Assembly: GCF_000174195.1 (NCBI RefSeq) | Contig: NZ_ACFY01000003.1 | Coordinates: 44,571-108,570, forward strand | DNA from: Roseburia inulinivorans DSM 16841 | GTDB lineage: Bacteria > Bacillota > Clostridia > Lachnospirales > Lachnospiraceae | DNA: 64,000 bases | Direction of reading: 5' to 3' | Shown here: positions 1-8,083 of the stretch, in pieces | How positions within the stretch are numbered: position 1 is the first letter of the stretch | Layout of the letters: every line of letters starts with the position of its first letter | Translations under genes and position numbers: made by a program | The notes under the pieces: model-generated | What the model was told of the DNA's origin: nothing | Seen by the model: the letters and a program-made list of their open reading frames with translations, nothing else | Databases searched by the model: none

Positions 1-82
1 ACAGATGAAAAAGATGATGAAACAGATGCCAGGCATGATGAAAAAAGGTAAAAGAGGAATGTTCAAAGGGCTTCCTTTTTAA
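1..82 (+). CDS. ffh: Signal recognition particle protein Ffh, C-terminal end (partial)
   Basis: The reading frame enters from the left edge at base 2 and stops with TAA at 80-82. The 26 visible residues are rich in methionine, lysine and glycine (QMKKMMKQMPGMMKKGKRG...), the signature of the last part of the Ffh M domain, which binds signal peptides and 4.5S RNA. Ffh followed directly by rpsP is the usual Firmicutes order (ffh-rpsP-khpA-rimM-trmD-rplS). The catalytic GTPase part lies outside the window, so the call rests on this tail and on the neighbours. Confidence 0.85.
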   Translation, partial: QMKKMMKQMPGMMKKGKRGMFKGLPF

Positions 83-117
83 TAAATTTTTAGCAATCAC
101 GTAGGAGGTGAAATGAC

Positions 118-363
118 ATGGCAGTAAAGATCAGATTAAGAAGAATGGGACAGAAGAAAGCTCCTTTCTATAGAATCGTAGTTGCAGATTCCAGATCCCC
201 AAGAGACGGAAGATGTATCGAAGAGATCGGAACTTATGATCCAACAAAAGATCCAAGCGAATATCATGTAAATGAAGAGTTAGCAAAGAAATGGTTAGCT
301 AACGGAGCTCAGCCAACAGATACAGTAGCTAGAATCTTCAAAAATGCTGGAATCGAAAAATAA
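118..363 (+). CDS. rpsP: 30S ribosomal protein S16
   Basis: The 81-residue product begins [20 protein letters not shown], the standard S16 start, followed by the [12 protein letters not shown] stretch and IEEIGTYDP typical of the family; length is normal. S16 binds 16S rRNA and is needed for 30S assembly. The start is preceded by a strong TAGGAGGTG ribosome binding site. It lies 35 bases after ffh and 18 bases before khpA, so it is probably co-transcribed with both. Confidence 0.98.
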   Translation: MAVKIRLRRMGQKKAPFYRIVVADSRSPRDGRCIEEIGTYDPTKDPSEYHVNEELAKKWLANGAQPTDTVARIFKNAGIEK

Positions 364-381
364 GATTAGTGAGGTGGTCTA

Positions 382-612
382 ATGAAAGAATTAGTTGAAG
401 TAATTGCCAAATCACTAGTTGATTACCCGGACGAAGTTGTTGTGACAGAGACCGAGAATGAGAAAGCCATCGTGTTGGAGCTGCGCGTTGCACAGTCTGA
501 CATGGGTAAGGTAATCGGCAAACAGGGTAGAATTGCAAAAGCGATCCGAGCCGTTGTGAAGGCAGCAGCCTCAAAAGAAGAAAAAAAAGTTATTGTTGAG
601 ATTATGCAGTAA
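382..612 (+). CDS. khpA: KH domain RNA-binding protein KhpA (YlqC)
   Basis: A 76-residue protein made of one KH domain. The VIGKQGRIAKAIR stretch carries the GxxG loop (GKQG) that contacts single-stranded RNA. In Firmicutes this small protein works with KhpB/Jag as an RNA chaperone affecting cell elongation and small RNAs. It sits between rpsP and rimM as in Bacillus and Streptococcus, with a GAGGTGG ribosome binding site, and is followed by a terminator hairpin. Confidence 0.93.
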   Translation: MKELVEVIAKSLVDYPDEVVVTETENEKAIVLELRVAQSDMGKVIGKQGRIAKAIRAVVKAAASKEEKKVIVEIMQ

Positions 613-620
613 CATGATGG

Positions 621-649
621 GCTATCCCAGTTGTCTGGGATAGCTTTTT
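621..649 (+). terminator. Rho-independent terminator after khpA
   Basis: Perfect inverted repeat GCTATCCCAG (621-630) / CTGGGATAGC (635-644) with a 4-base loop, followed by TTTTTC. It separates rpsP-khpA from rimM, so rimM probably has its own promoter or depends on readthrough. Confidence 0.85.
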
Positions 650-699
650 CCTTACCATGCTAATTTGGATAGCAGAAGAAAGTTGATAAAGGAGATTAC

Positions 700-1221
700 A
701 TGGAAGATTTATTACAGGTAGGTGTAATAACAACCACACATGGTGTCAGGGGAGAAGTGAAAGTATTTCCTACGACGGATGATCCGGCAAGATTTAAAAA
801 ACTGAAAAACGTTGTTTTGGATACCGGAAAAGAGTTAGTCGACCTTGAAGTTGCCGGTGTGAAATTTTTCAAAAATATGGTTATTGTCAAGTTCAAGGGA
901 ATTGACAATATCAATGACGTGGAAAAATATCGCAAAAAGAGTTTGTATGTCACCCGTGAAAATGCGGTAAAATTAAAGAAAAACGAGTACTTTATCGCAG
1001 ATCTGATCGGTTTGCAGGCAGAGTCGGACGAGGGGGAAGATTTAGGCGAATTGAGCGATGTTCTCCAGACAGGTGCGAATGATGTATATGTTTTAAGCAA
1101 AGAGGGAACGGATGATATTTTGCTTCCGGCAATCAAAGAGTGCGTCAAAGAAGTTGATCTGGAAAATGGAAAAATCATCGTGCATTTACTTCCGGGACTT
1201 CGTGAGCTGAACGAGAAATAA
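700..1221 (+). CDS. rimM: Ribosome maturation factor RimM
   Basis: The 173-residue product has the N-terminal RimM beta-barrel ([20 protein letters not shown] near residues 8-29) and the C-terminal PRC-barrel part (ANDVYVL...LLPAIKECV). RimM binds S19 and helps mature the 30S head. Length and position (before trmD) are typical. The start ATG follows GATAAAGGAGATTAC, a good ribosome binding site. Confidence 0.95.
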   Translation: MEDLLQVGVITTTHGVRGEVKVFPTTDDPARFKKLKNVVLDTGKELVDLEVAGVKFFKNMVIVKFKGIDNINDVEKYRKKSLYVTRENAVKLKKNEYFIADLIGLQAESDEGEDLGELSDVLQTGANDVYVLSKEGTDDILLPAIKECVKEVDLENGKIIVHLLPGLRELNEK

Positions 1222-1245
1222 ATTGAATGAATGAAAGAGAGAAGA

Positions 1246-1971
1246 ATGAATTTTCATATATTAACATTATTTCCGGATATGGTCATGCAGGGATTGTCTA
1301 CTAGCATTATCGGAAGAGCAAAAGACAAAGGACTGCTTTCCATTGAGGCAGTGAATATCAGGGATTATACGCTGGAACGTCATAAAAAAGTGGATGATTA
1401 TCCTTACGGAGGCGGCGCAGGCATGCTCATGCAGGCACAGCCGGTATATGATGCGTGGAAGTCTGTTGTGGATCGTATTGGATACAAGCCAAGGACGGTT
1501 TATCTGACACCGCAGGGACCGACATTCACACAACCGATGGCAAAAGACCTGGCTCAGGCAAAAGATCTGATTTTATTATGCGGTCATTATGAAGGAATCG
1601 ATGAGCGTGTGTTAGAAGAGATTGTGACAGATTATGTTTCAATTGGTGATTATGTGCTGACAGGAGGGGAACTTCCTGCGATGGTCATGGTGGATGCAAT
1701 CTCGCGTATGGTACCCGGGGTTCTTACAAATGATGAATCGGGTTCCACGGAATCATTTGAAGGTAATCTGCTGGAATATCCACAGTACAGCCGCCCGGAA
1801 GAGTGGATGGGGAAAAAAGTTCCTTCCATCCTGTTGTCCGGTGATCATAAAAAAGTAGATGAATGGCGGAGAGAACAGGCAATCTTGCGGACAATCAAGC
1901 GAAGACCGGATCTGCTGAAAAAAGCGGAACTCACGAAAAAAGAGCAGATGAAATATCAGGAATATCTGTAA
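1246..1971 (+). CDS. trmD: tRNA (guanine-N1)-methyltransferase TrmD
   Basis: The protein (242 residues from this start) carries the SPOUT trefoil-knot motifs GHYEGIDERV and YVLTGGELPAM, and the N-terminus MNFHILTLFPDM typical of TrmD. It methylates G37 of tRNAs read by CNN and similar codons, preventing frameshifts. I chose ATG 1246 because AAGAGAGAAG lies just upstream and the family starts here; an in-frame ATG at 1231 would add five residues without its own binding site. It follows rimM by 24 bases in the usual operon. Confidence 0.95.
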   Translation: MNFHILTLFPDMVMQGLSTSIIGRAKDKGLLSIEAVNIRDYTLERHKKVDDYPYGGGAGMLMQAQPVYDAWKSVVDRIGYKPRTVYLTPQGPTFTQPMAKDLAQAKDLILLCGHYEGIDERVLEEIVTDYVSIGDYVLTGGELPAMVMVDAISRMVPGVLTNDESGSTESFEGNLLEYPQYSRPEEWMGKKVPSILLSGDHKKVDEWRREQAILRTIKRRPDLLKKAELTKKEQMKYQEYL

Positions 1972-2044
1972 CTATTTTATGAGGTCTGCATATATGCCAT
2001 GCAGATCCTGTGAAAATGTTACGAGAGAAGGAGCGGGTTTTGAT

Positions 2045-2278
2045 ATGAATAACTATACAAGATCAATATGGGTATTAACGCTTGGCATGGCAGCACTGGT
2101 CATTGCTTTTCTTTCTCCGCTTTTTGGAATTCTCTTTGGAATTGCAGCGATTATTCTGGGGAAGAAGACCATGTCGGAGGCAAAATCTAAAATGGCATAT
2201 GCCGGATTCTGGATAGGCATTGCTGCGGTTGCAGTTGGAATAGCACTCTGGATCATCAGTGTTATTTATTTGTTGTAA
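2045..2278 (+). CDS. Small two-helix membrane protein, DUF4190-like
   Basis: A 77-residue protein with two hydrophobic helices: residues about 9-37 (VLTLGMAALVIAFLSPLFGI) and about 53-76. The helices are separated by a short polar loop (KKTMSEAKSKMAYAG). This resembles DUF4190 proteins, whose function is unknown. The start at 2045 is preceded by GAGAGAAGGAGCGGG; a longer frame from 1979 has no binding site and adds a cysteine-rich, unhelpful N-terminus. It lies between trmD and rplS, an unusual insertion into that conserved pair. Confidence 0.6.
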   Translation: MNNYTRSIWVLTLGMAALVIAFLSPLFGILFGIAAIILGKKTMSEAKSKMAYAGFWIGIAAVAVGIALWIISVIYLL

Positions 2279-2292
2279 AATGTGAAAAGCGC

Positions 2293-2321
2293 TTGACTTT
2301 TCCGTGAAAGCATGGTAATGT
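2293..2321 (+). promoter_or_regulatory. Sigma-A promoter of rplS
   Basis: TTGACT at 2293-2298, a 17-base spacer, and TAATGT at 2316-2321. It faces rplS and lies about 80 bases upstream of its start codon, giving a leader long enough for regulation. Confidence 0.7.
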
Positions 2322-2329
2322 TAACGAGT

Positions 2330-2400
2330 TGTGAATAAAGGAGATGGTCCTCTGTTACGAATAGGCGTATTAAGAACATCCAAATAATAGGAGGTCACAA
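2330..2400 (+). promoter_or_regulatory. 5' leader of rplS, possible L19 autoregulatory leader
   Basis: The untranslated stretch between the promoter and the rplS start contains a small hairpin (AGGA-loop-TCCT near 2340-2353) and ends in TAGGAGGTCAC. Firmicutes L19 genes often carry a conserved leader bound by the protein. I cannot match the consensus by eye, so this is a candidate from position and length only. Confidence 0.3.
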
Positions 2401-2401
2401 A

Positions 2402-2755
2402 ATGAACGCAAGTGAAATTATTAAAAGCATTGAAGCAGAACAGTTAAAAGCTGAAGTACCTGAATTCCGTGTTGGTGATACTGTAAAAGTTTACGGTAAA
2501 ATCAAAGAAGGAAACCGTGAAAGAATCCAGGTTTTCGAAGGTGTTGTAATTAAGAGACAGGGTGGAAGCAACCGTGAAACATTCACAGTTAGAAAGATTT
2601 CTAACGGATGTGGCGTTGAGAAAACCTGGCCTTTACATTCTCCAAACGTTGAAAAAGTAGAAGTTGTTCGTGCTGGTAAAGTAAGAAGAGCTAAATTATT
2701 CTACTTAAGAGACCGTGTTGGTAAGAAAGCTAAAGTGAAAGAATTAGTAAAATAG
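2402..2755 (+). CDS. rplS: 50S ribosomal protein L19
   Basis: The 117-residue product has the L19 core ([48 protein letters not shown]) and the basic tail [12 protein letters not shown]19 sits at the 30S/50S interface. Codon choice is highly biased (AAA, GAA, GTT, TTA), as expected for an abundant ribosomal protein. It has its own promoter and is followed by a terminator. Confidence 0.98.
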   Translation: MNASEIIKSIEAEQLKAEVPEFRVGDTVKVYGKIKEGNRERIQVFEGVVIKRQGGSNRETFTVRKISNGCGVEKTWPLHSPNVEKVEVVRAGKVRRAKLFYLRDRVGKKAKVKELVK

Positions 2756-2770
2756 TTCAATGCATGCGTG

Positions 2771-2820
2771 AGCCATAGAGAGAGCAGCCGCTTTTTCTAT
2801 GGCTTTTTTTATATTTATGT
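2771..2820 (+). terminator. Rho-independent terminator after rplS
   Basis: AGCCATAGA (2771-2779) pairs with TCTATGGCT (2806-2814) and is followed by seven T. It isolates rplS from the surface-protein gene downstream. Confidence 0.85.
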
Positions 2821-2882
2821 GTCCGCAAAAAAATATACAAAAATCTATGATGTAAGCTATGAAAAATTGGCAATGTTTTACA

Positions 2883-2912
2883 TTGACAAATTTTTCAAGG
2901 GGGGGGTAGAAT
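2883..2912 (+). promoter_or_regulatory. Promoter with a G8 tract in its spacer
   Basis: TTGACA (2883-2888) and TAGAAT (2907-2912) are separated by 18 bases that end in a run of eight G (2899-2906). The promoter faces the sortase-substrate gene at 2971. Loss of one G would give the optimal 17-base spacing, so the tract could switch or tune expression by slipped-strand changes. Confidence 0.65.
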
Positions 2913-2970
2913 GGGTTTAGTGTTTAAGGGATGAAAAATCCTAATCATTAAATTTTGGAGGACAAAAGAT

Positions 2971-3648
2971 ATGAAAAAGAAATTAGCAGCAGTAGTATTA
3001 TCTATGGTACTTTGTTTAGGAGCAAGCGTAACAACATTAGCAGCGGGAAGCCCTTCTGCAAATAATTCCAGTACAACAACATCACAGACAACTACAGCAG
3101 CAACAGAAGTAAAAGTAGAGCAGAAAGCAATCACACAGGATGCATTGAACGATGTTCAGAAAGAAAAATTAAGTGGATATTTCACAGATATGGCAGCAAT
3201 TGACAATGACACAACATTGACAGCTGAACAGAAAGTTGAGAAAAAAGCAGCAGCTGTTCAGACAATGATCAACAGTGTTTTAGGTTTAAACTATTCTTAT
3301 AAGAGTGGTGTATACGGAACTTATGAACTGACAGCTACAGATTTATCCAATCCAATTGCAATTTCTGTTGCAGGAATTAAAGCTGGCGATACTGTAGTCG
3401 TTGCCCATCTTACCTCTGCTGGTGTATGGGAAAATGTACCTGTAACAAATGTTGCAGACGGTGTTGTATATGCAAAATTTACATCCCTTTCTCCTGTATT
3501 TGTTGCTTCTGTAGCAGATACAAATGCAGCAGCAACTTCACCAAAAACTGCTGATGCAGGAATGAATATGGCAATGATTCTTGTAGTTGTAATCGCAGCA
3601 ACAGGTGCTGTTGTATATGCAAGACGTAGAATGAACTATACAAAATAA
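2971..3648 (+). CDS. Secreted, sortase-anchored surface protein (SPKTA-type signal)
   Basis: A 225-residue protein with a signal peptide (MKKKLAAVVLSMVLCLGASV, probable cleavage after the TLAA near residue 25), a Ser/Thr/Asn-rich linker (residues 26-45), a soluble domain of unknown fold, and a C-terminal sorting signal: SPKTADAG at about 190-197, a hydrophobic helix, and the RRR tail. SPKT-type signals are read by class B sortases of Clostridia, and one is encoded at 4747. The product is therefore probably fixed to peptidoglycan. Function of the exposed domain is unknown. Its promoter has a G8 tract, and a terminator follows. Confidence 0.75.
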   Translation: MKKKLAAVVLSMVLCLGASVTTLAAGSPSANNSSTTTSQTTTAATEVKVEQKAITQDALNDVQKEKLSGYFTDMAAIDNDTTLTAEQKVEKKAAAVQTMINSVLGLNYSYKSGVYGTYELTATDLSNPIAISVAGIKAGDTVVVAHLTSAGVWENVPVTNVADGVVYAKFTSLSPVFVASVADTNAAATSPKTADAGMNMAMILVVVIAATGAVVYARRRMNYTK

Positions 3649-3677
3649 GATCGTATTTGATAAGTCATAAAAGTAAG

Positions 3678-3713
3678 GCTATATGTCATAGTGGCATATA
3701 GCTTTTCTTTTTT
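3678..3713 (+). terminator. Rho-independent terminator after the surface protein gene
   Basis: GCTATATG (3678-3685) pairs with CATATAGC (3695-3702), followed by TTTTCTTTTTTT. Confidence 0.85.
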
Positions 3714-3724
3714 TAGGTGAAATT

Positions 3725-4750
3725 ATGAAAAAGCTGATAAAAAAGTATTGGAAAATTATGGTTGTAATTGTTATATTAGGTATATTCGTGTTACTATTTT
3801 TTCTGGTAAGATATAAAGGAAAAAAGAATCTGGAAGCAAATATTGCGGCAGAACAGCAGGATGTCTTTGAGGAGATGGCGTCTTTTCAGAATACGATTGA
3901 TTATCATGGAACAACATACCAATACAGAAAAGATATCGTAAATATTTTATGCATTGGCGTGGACAAAGAAGAGGCAATGTGGGAACGTGATGATGATGGT
4001 GGAAGTGTCGGGCAGGCGGATGCAGTCTTTCTGGTTTCCCTTGATTTTGAACATTCCAATATACGCATTCTGGCAATACCGAGAGATACAATGGTGAGCA
4101 TTGTGGCGTGTGATGAAAATGGAAATGAAATGGGTGCGTTTACCGGGCAACTGGCATTGCAGTATGCGTATGCCGATGGGCAGGAAAAAAGCTGTTCACT
4201 GGTTATTGGGCAGGTTGCAGATATTTTAAAAAATGAAGTGCCGATCAATGGATATGTCGCAATGAATTTAAGCTGTATAGGAACTGTGAATGATGCAGTC
4301 GGCGGTGTTACGGTTGAGATGGATGATGATTATACCTTATATAATGCAAAGTTCAAAAAGGGTGCGACGGTACATTTGCAGGGAGAAGAGGCGCAGGAGT
4401 TTGTGCAGGGAAGAGATATTATGGTAAGCGGCAGTGCATATAGCAGGATTGGACGACAGAAAAGATATTTAAAAGCATTTATCAGTCAGGCTAAGAAAAC
4501 GTTAGCACAGAACCCAGCGTTGGCAGTAAACCTGATGAGCCAGTTGTCAGACTATATGTTGACAGATATTTCAACGGACGAGGTGCTATATTTATCGACA
4601 GAACTTTCAGGCTGTAATTTTGATGAGGAAAATATGCAGATTTTACAGGGAAATATCCAGATGGGAGAACAATATGAAGAGTATTATTTAGATGACGAGG
4701 CAGTACAGCAGACGATCATTGATTTATTTTACGAGGAGCAGAAAAAATGA
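3725..4750 (+). CDS. LytR-CpsA-Psr (LCP) family cell-wall glycopolymer ligase
   Basis: The 341-residue product has a short basic N-terminus, one membrane helix (residues about 11-28) and an extracytoplasmic LCP domain. Visible LCP landmarks are NILCIGVD, DAVFLVSLD, IRILAIPRDTMV (the conserved arginine-aspartate pair), and the late RIGRQKRYLKAF block. LCP enzymes transfer lipid-linked polymers such as teichoic acids or capsule to peptidoglycan. Its last codons overlap the start of the sortase B gene (ATGA at 4747), so the two are translationally coupled, suggesting a joint role in dressing the cell wall. Confidence 0.85.
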   Translation: MKKLIKKYWKIMVVIVILGIFVLLFFLVRYKGKKNLEANIAAEQQDVFEEMASFQNTIDYHGTTYQYRKDIVNILCIGVDKEEAMWERDDDGGSVGQADAVFLVSLDFEHSNIRILAIPRDTMVSIVACDENGNEMGAFTGQLALQYAYADGQEKSCSLVIGQVADILKNEVPINGYVAMNLSCIGTVNDAVGGVTVEMDDDYTLYNAKFKKGATVHLQGEEAQEFVQGRDIMVSGSAYSRIGRQKRYLKAFISQAKKTLAQNPALAVNLMSQLSDYMLTDISTDEVLYLSTELSGCNFDEENMQILQGNIQMGEQYEEYYLDDEAVQQTIIDLFYEEQKK

Positions 4751-5595
4751 GTACATTGCGGGAAAAGAGGAAAAAAGAACGGAGAGCATTAAGGCGGAGA
4801 AAAACAGCCGATTGGACAGTTGTGCTGATACTCTGTGCCATTGCCGTATGCTGTGGAGGCTATCTGATCTATCATCACTGGAGTGTGAAACAGCGGGAGC
4901 TGGAGTACGAAAAACTCCGGCAGGAAGAGACGTTAAGTGCTGCAACAGAGACGGTTATCGCAGAGCCGGAGACAGAGGAGAGCACAGAAGAAACAGTGAT
5001 CTACTGTGATCCGGTCTATGATTTCGGACAGTTGCATGAACAGAATGAAGATATTTACGCATGGATCGTTGTGCCGGGAACGCAGGTAGACTATCCGCTG
5101 TTACAGTCTGAGACAGACAATTATTATCTGGATTATAACTTAGACCACAGCAAGGGATATCCGGGCTGCATTTACACCAATCAATGTAACCGGAAAAATT
5201 TCTCGGATTATAATACGGTACTATATGGACATAACATGAAAAATGGTTCCATGTTTGGAAGTATTCACAGCTTTGAGGATGAAACGTTTTTTGACGGGCA
5301 TCCGTATATTTATGTGTATACGGAAAATGAACGTCTGACTTATGAAATCTACGAGGCAGCGAAGTTTACAGATGTGTACATTCCGTCAGAGTATGTGATC
5401 AGCAGTAAGGACGACAGAGATCAGTTTTTGGCGGATGTCAGAGAAAAAGTTTCTGACAATAAATTACACGTCCGGGAGGATATGGAAATCGGAGAGGATA
5501 ACAGACTTATCACACTTTCCACCTGTGTAAGCGGTGAGCGAAATCATCGTTATCTGGTGATCGGTGTACTTGTTGAGACGGCGCTTTACCGGTAA
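4747..5595 (+). CDS. srtB: Class B sortase
   Basis: A 282-residue membrane-anchored transpeptidase: a basic N-terminus, one membrane helix (about 23-42), then the sortase fold. Catalytic residues are visible: His162 in LYGHNM, Cys260 in LSTC, and Arg268 before YLVIG. The order helix-YGHNM-TLSTC fits class B (type B Clostridial) enzymes. It cleaves sorting signals such as the SPKTA of the protein encoded at 2971 and links them to the wall. It overlaps the LCP gene by four bases (ATGA). Confidence 0.9.
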   Translation: MSTLREKRKKERRALRRRKTADWTVVLILCAIAVCCGGYLIYHHWSVKQRELEYEKLRQEETLSAATETVIAEPETEESTEETVIYCDPVYDFGQLHEQNEDIYAWIVVPGTQVDYPLLQSETDNYYLDYNLDHSKGYPGCIYTNQCNRKNFSDYNTVLYGHNMKNGSMFGSIHSFEDETFFDGHPYIYVYTENERLTYEIYEAAKFTDVYIPSEYVISSKDDRDQFLADVREKVSDNKLHVREDMEIGEDNRLITLSTCVSGERNHRYLVIGVLVETALYR

Positions 5596-5717
5596 AGGGG
5601 CGGAATAATATATTTATAAAATCTGGAAAATCCGATTCTCGAATTGCACACAAACGTGCTTTGTGGTAATCTATAACGTGTATTTGTATACAGACGATAG
5701 AGCAGAGGAAAGCAAAA

Positions 5718-6299
5718 GTGAGAAGAAGACGGAGTGGACTAAATTTCGGAAGAAGAAAGAAAAAAGTAAACATGACCATTGTAAAGGAAATCTTAAGCTG
5801 GACAGTTGAGATTTTGATTACTCTGGTCATTGCTTTTACATTTGTATATTTTATCGGTTTGCGAACCAGCGTGGTGGGGCAGTCCATGTCAGAAACATTG
5901 GAAAGTGGAGACGAAATTCTGGTAAATCGGTTCATTTATAAGGTGTCCGATCCAAAGCCGAATGACATTATTGTGTTTCTTCCAAACGGGAATGAAAAAT
6001 CACATTACTATGTAAAGCGCGTGATTGCAGTGCCGGGAGACACGGTATTGATTCAAAATGGTGCTGTTTATGTGAATGGGGAACTTTTTGATGAGAAAGT
6101 AGATGTGTCTGCCATCGAGGAGGCAGGGCTTGCATCGGAGGAACTAAAACTTGAGGATGATGAATATTTTGTCCTTGGAGATAACCGCAATAACAGTGAG
6201 GACAGCCGCTATGCCAATATTGGAAATGTGAAAAAAGATTACATTATTGGAAAAGCATGGTTCCGTGTATCTCCGTGGAAAAAATTTGGATTTATATAA
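5718..6299 (+). CDS. lepB: Signal peptidase I
   Basis: 193 residues starting at a GTG preceded by AGAGGAAAGC. A basic N-terminus is followed by one membrane helix (about 25-47) and the peptidase domain with the serine nucleophile Ser56 (VVGQSM) and general base Lys100 (YYVKRVIAVPGD); the GDNRNNSEDSR box is also present. It removes signal peptides from exported proteins at the outer face of the membrane. Lies just before rbgA-rnhB as in many Firmicutes. Confidence 0.95.
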   Translation: MRRRRSGLNFGRRKKKVNMTIVKEILSWTVEILITLVIAFTFVYFIGLRTSVVGQSMSETLESGDEILVNRFIYKVSDPKPNDIIVFLPNGNEKSHYYVKRVIAVPGDTVLIQNGAVYVNGELFDEKVDVSAIEEAGLASEELKLEDDEYFVLGDNRNNSEDSRYANIGNVKKDYIIGKAWFRVSPWKKFGFI

Positions 6300-6317
6300 G
6301 AAAAGTGAGGAAAAAGT

Positions 6318-7172
6318 ATGCAGTTTCAGTGGTATCCGGGACATATGACGAAAGCAAAACGTCAGATGCAGGAAGACATAAAATTAATTGATCTGGTGAT
6401 CGAGCTTGTGGATGCGAGAATCCCGTTAAGCAGTCGGAACCCGGATATTGATGAGTTGGGAAAAAATAAAGCGCGACTGATCATCATGAACAAATCAGAT
6501 TTGTCTGATGAGAATCAGAACAAAGAATGGGCAGCCTATTTTAAAAAGATGGGCTGCTATGTTGTCGGTCTGGATGCGAGAACCAAGGCAGGCATGAAAA
6601 CAGTTACAAATGTAGTAATGGAAGCCTGTAAGGAAAAGATTGAGCGTGACAGAAGAAGAGGAATCTTAAATCGTCCTGTCCGTGCGATGGTAGTCGGAAT
6701 TCCAAATGTTGGAAAATCGACGTTTATCAATTCCTATGCGGGAAAGGCATGTGCCAAAACTGGAAATAAACCGGGTGTGACAAAAGGAAAACAGTGGATC
6801 AGACTGAACAAAAATCTGGAATTACTGGATACACCGGGAATTTTGTGGCCGAAATTTGAAGATCAGATGGTTGGACTGCGTCTTGCACTGATCGGGGCAA
6901 TCAAAGATGAAATTTTGAATATTGATGAATTGTCACTGGAGCTGATCAAAGTTCTGACAAGAGATTATGCCGGAATTTTAACAGACCGCTATGGTGTAGA
7001 TGAGACACAAACTCCGGTGAAGATTTTAGAGCAGATTGCAGAGAACCGCAAATGCATTTCCAAAGGAAACGAATTGGATTACAGCAAAGCGGCAGCACTT
7101 CTGATTGATGAATTCCGAGGCGGAAAGCTTGGAAAGATTACTTTGGAGTGGCCACAGGTGCAGGCTGAATAA
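6318..7172 (+). CDS. rbgA: Ribosome biogenesis GTPase RbgA (YlqF)
   Basis: A 284-residue circularly permuted GTPase: the G4 motif NKSDL (residues 58-62) comes before the P-loop GIPNVGKSTFIN and the G3 motif DTPGILWP. The N-terminus FQWYPGHMTKAKR is the family hallmark. RbgA acts late in 50S assembly. The order rbgA-rnhB is conserved in Bacillus. The ribosome binding site is GTGAGGAAAAAGT. Confidence 0.95.
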   Translation: MQFQWYPGHMTKAKRQMQEDIKLIDLVIELVDARIPLSSRNPDIDELGKNKARLIIMNKSDLSDENQNKEWAAYFKKMGCYVVGLDARTKAGMKTVTNVVMEACKEKIERDRRRGILNRPVRAMVVGIPNVGKSTFINSYAGKACAKTGNKPGVTKGKQWIRLNKNLELLDTPGILWPKFEDQMVGLRLALIGAIKDEILNIDELSLELIKVLTRDYAGILTDRYGVDETQTPVKILEQIAENRKCISKGNELDYSKAAALLIDEFRGGKLGKITLEWPQVQAE

Positions 7173-7235
7173 AGCCGGTGATGAACCTATTTTATACAGA
7201 AAGCGTCAAAAGTTGACAAAGGATAAGTGGACAGA

Positions 7236-7997
7236 ATGGCAGAGAAAAAAATCGGTGAGATCAAAGAAGAACTTAAGGCAGTGGACGATGAGAAACTGCC
7301 TTCTTTTATAGAAACATATGAAAAAGACGAGCGTTCCGGTGTTGTGAAAATCGTAGAGCAGGCAAAGAAACGGTTTGAAAAATTAGAGGCAGAGAAGCTG
7401 CGCATTGAAAATCTGAAAAAATATGAGCGGGAATATGCAGATTATGGCTATATCTGCGGTATTGACGAAGTCGGAAGAGGACCGCTTGCCGGTCCGGTGG
7501 TAGCTGGCGCAGTTATTTTGCCAAAAGACTGCGATATTTTGTATATCAACGATTCTAAGAAGCTTTCTGCTGCAAAGCGGGAAGAATTGTATGATGTGAT
7601 CATGGAAAAGGCAGTTGCGGTAGGTATTGGAATGGCAAGCTCACAGAGGATTGATGAAATCAATATTTTGCAGGCAACTTATGAGGCAATGCGTGAGGCT
7701 ATAAGCAAATTAAGCGTAAAACCCGATATATTATTAAATGATGCGGTCACGATTCCCGGAGTTTCCATCAGACAGGTGCCAATTATCAAAGGAGATGCAA
7801 AAAGTATTTCCATTGGGGCAGCGAGCATTGTTGCGAAGGTTACAAGGGACCGCCTGATGGTAGAGTATGACAAGATTCTGCCACAGTATGGATTCGCATC
7901 CAATAAAGGCTATGGTTCAGCGGAACATATCAGGGCATTGCAGGAAGCCGGACCATCTCCGATACATCGTGTCAGCTTTATCAAAAATTTTGTTTAA
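7236..7997 (+). CDS. rnhB: Ribonuclease HII
   Basis: Removes RNA from RNA-DNA hybrids and misincorporated ribonucleotides. The catalytic domain starts about residue 70: GIDEVGRGPLAGPVVAG with the first acidic pair, NDSKKLS, and SIGAASIVAKVTRD. The preceding 70 residues form a charged helical extension, common in Clostridia. I chose ATG 7236 because AAAGGA lies 12 bases upstream; the in-frame GTG at 7227 is too close to that site but cannot be excluded. Confidence 0.93.
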   Translation: MAEKKIGEIKEELKAVDDEKLPSFIETYEKDERSGVVKIVEQAKKRFEKLEAEKLRIENLKKYEREYADYGYICGIDEVGRGPLAGPVVAGAVILPKDCDILYINDSKKLSAAKREELYDVIMEKAVAVGIGMASSQRIDEINILQATYEAMREAISKLSVKPDILLNDAVTIPGVSIRQVPIIKGDAKSISIGAASIVAKVTRDRLMVEYDKILPQYGFASNKGYGSAEHIRALQEAGPSPIHRVSFIKNFV

Positions 7998-8083
7998 GAG
8001 ATACGGACTGTCATATTAGAAAATGCTTCTGATCGCAGGAAAAATTTGCTATAGAGGAAGTTTGTATCAAGTGAGGCGGGATC

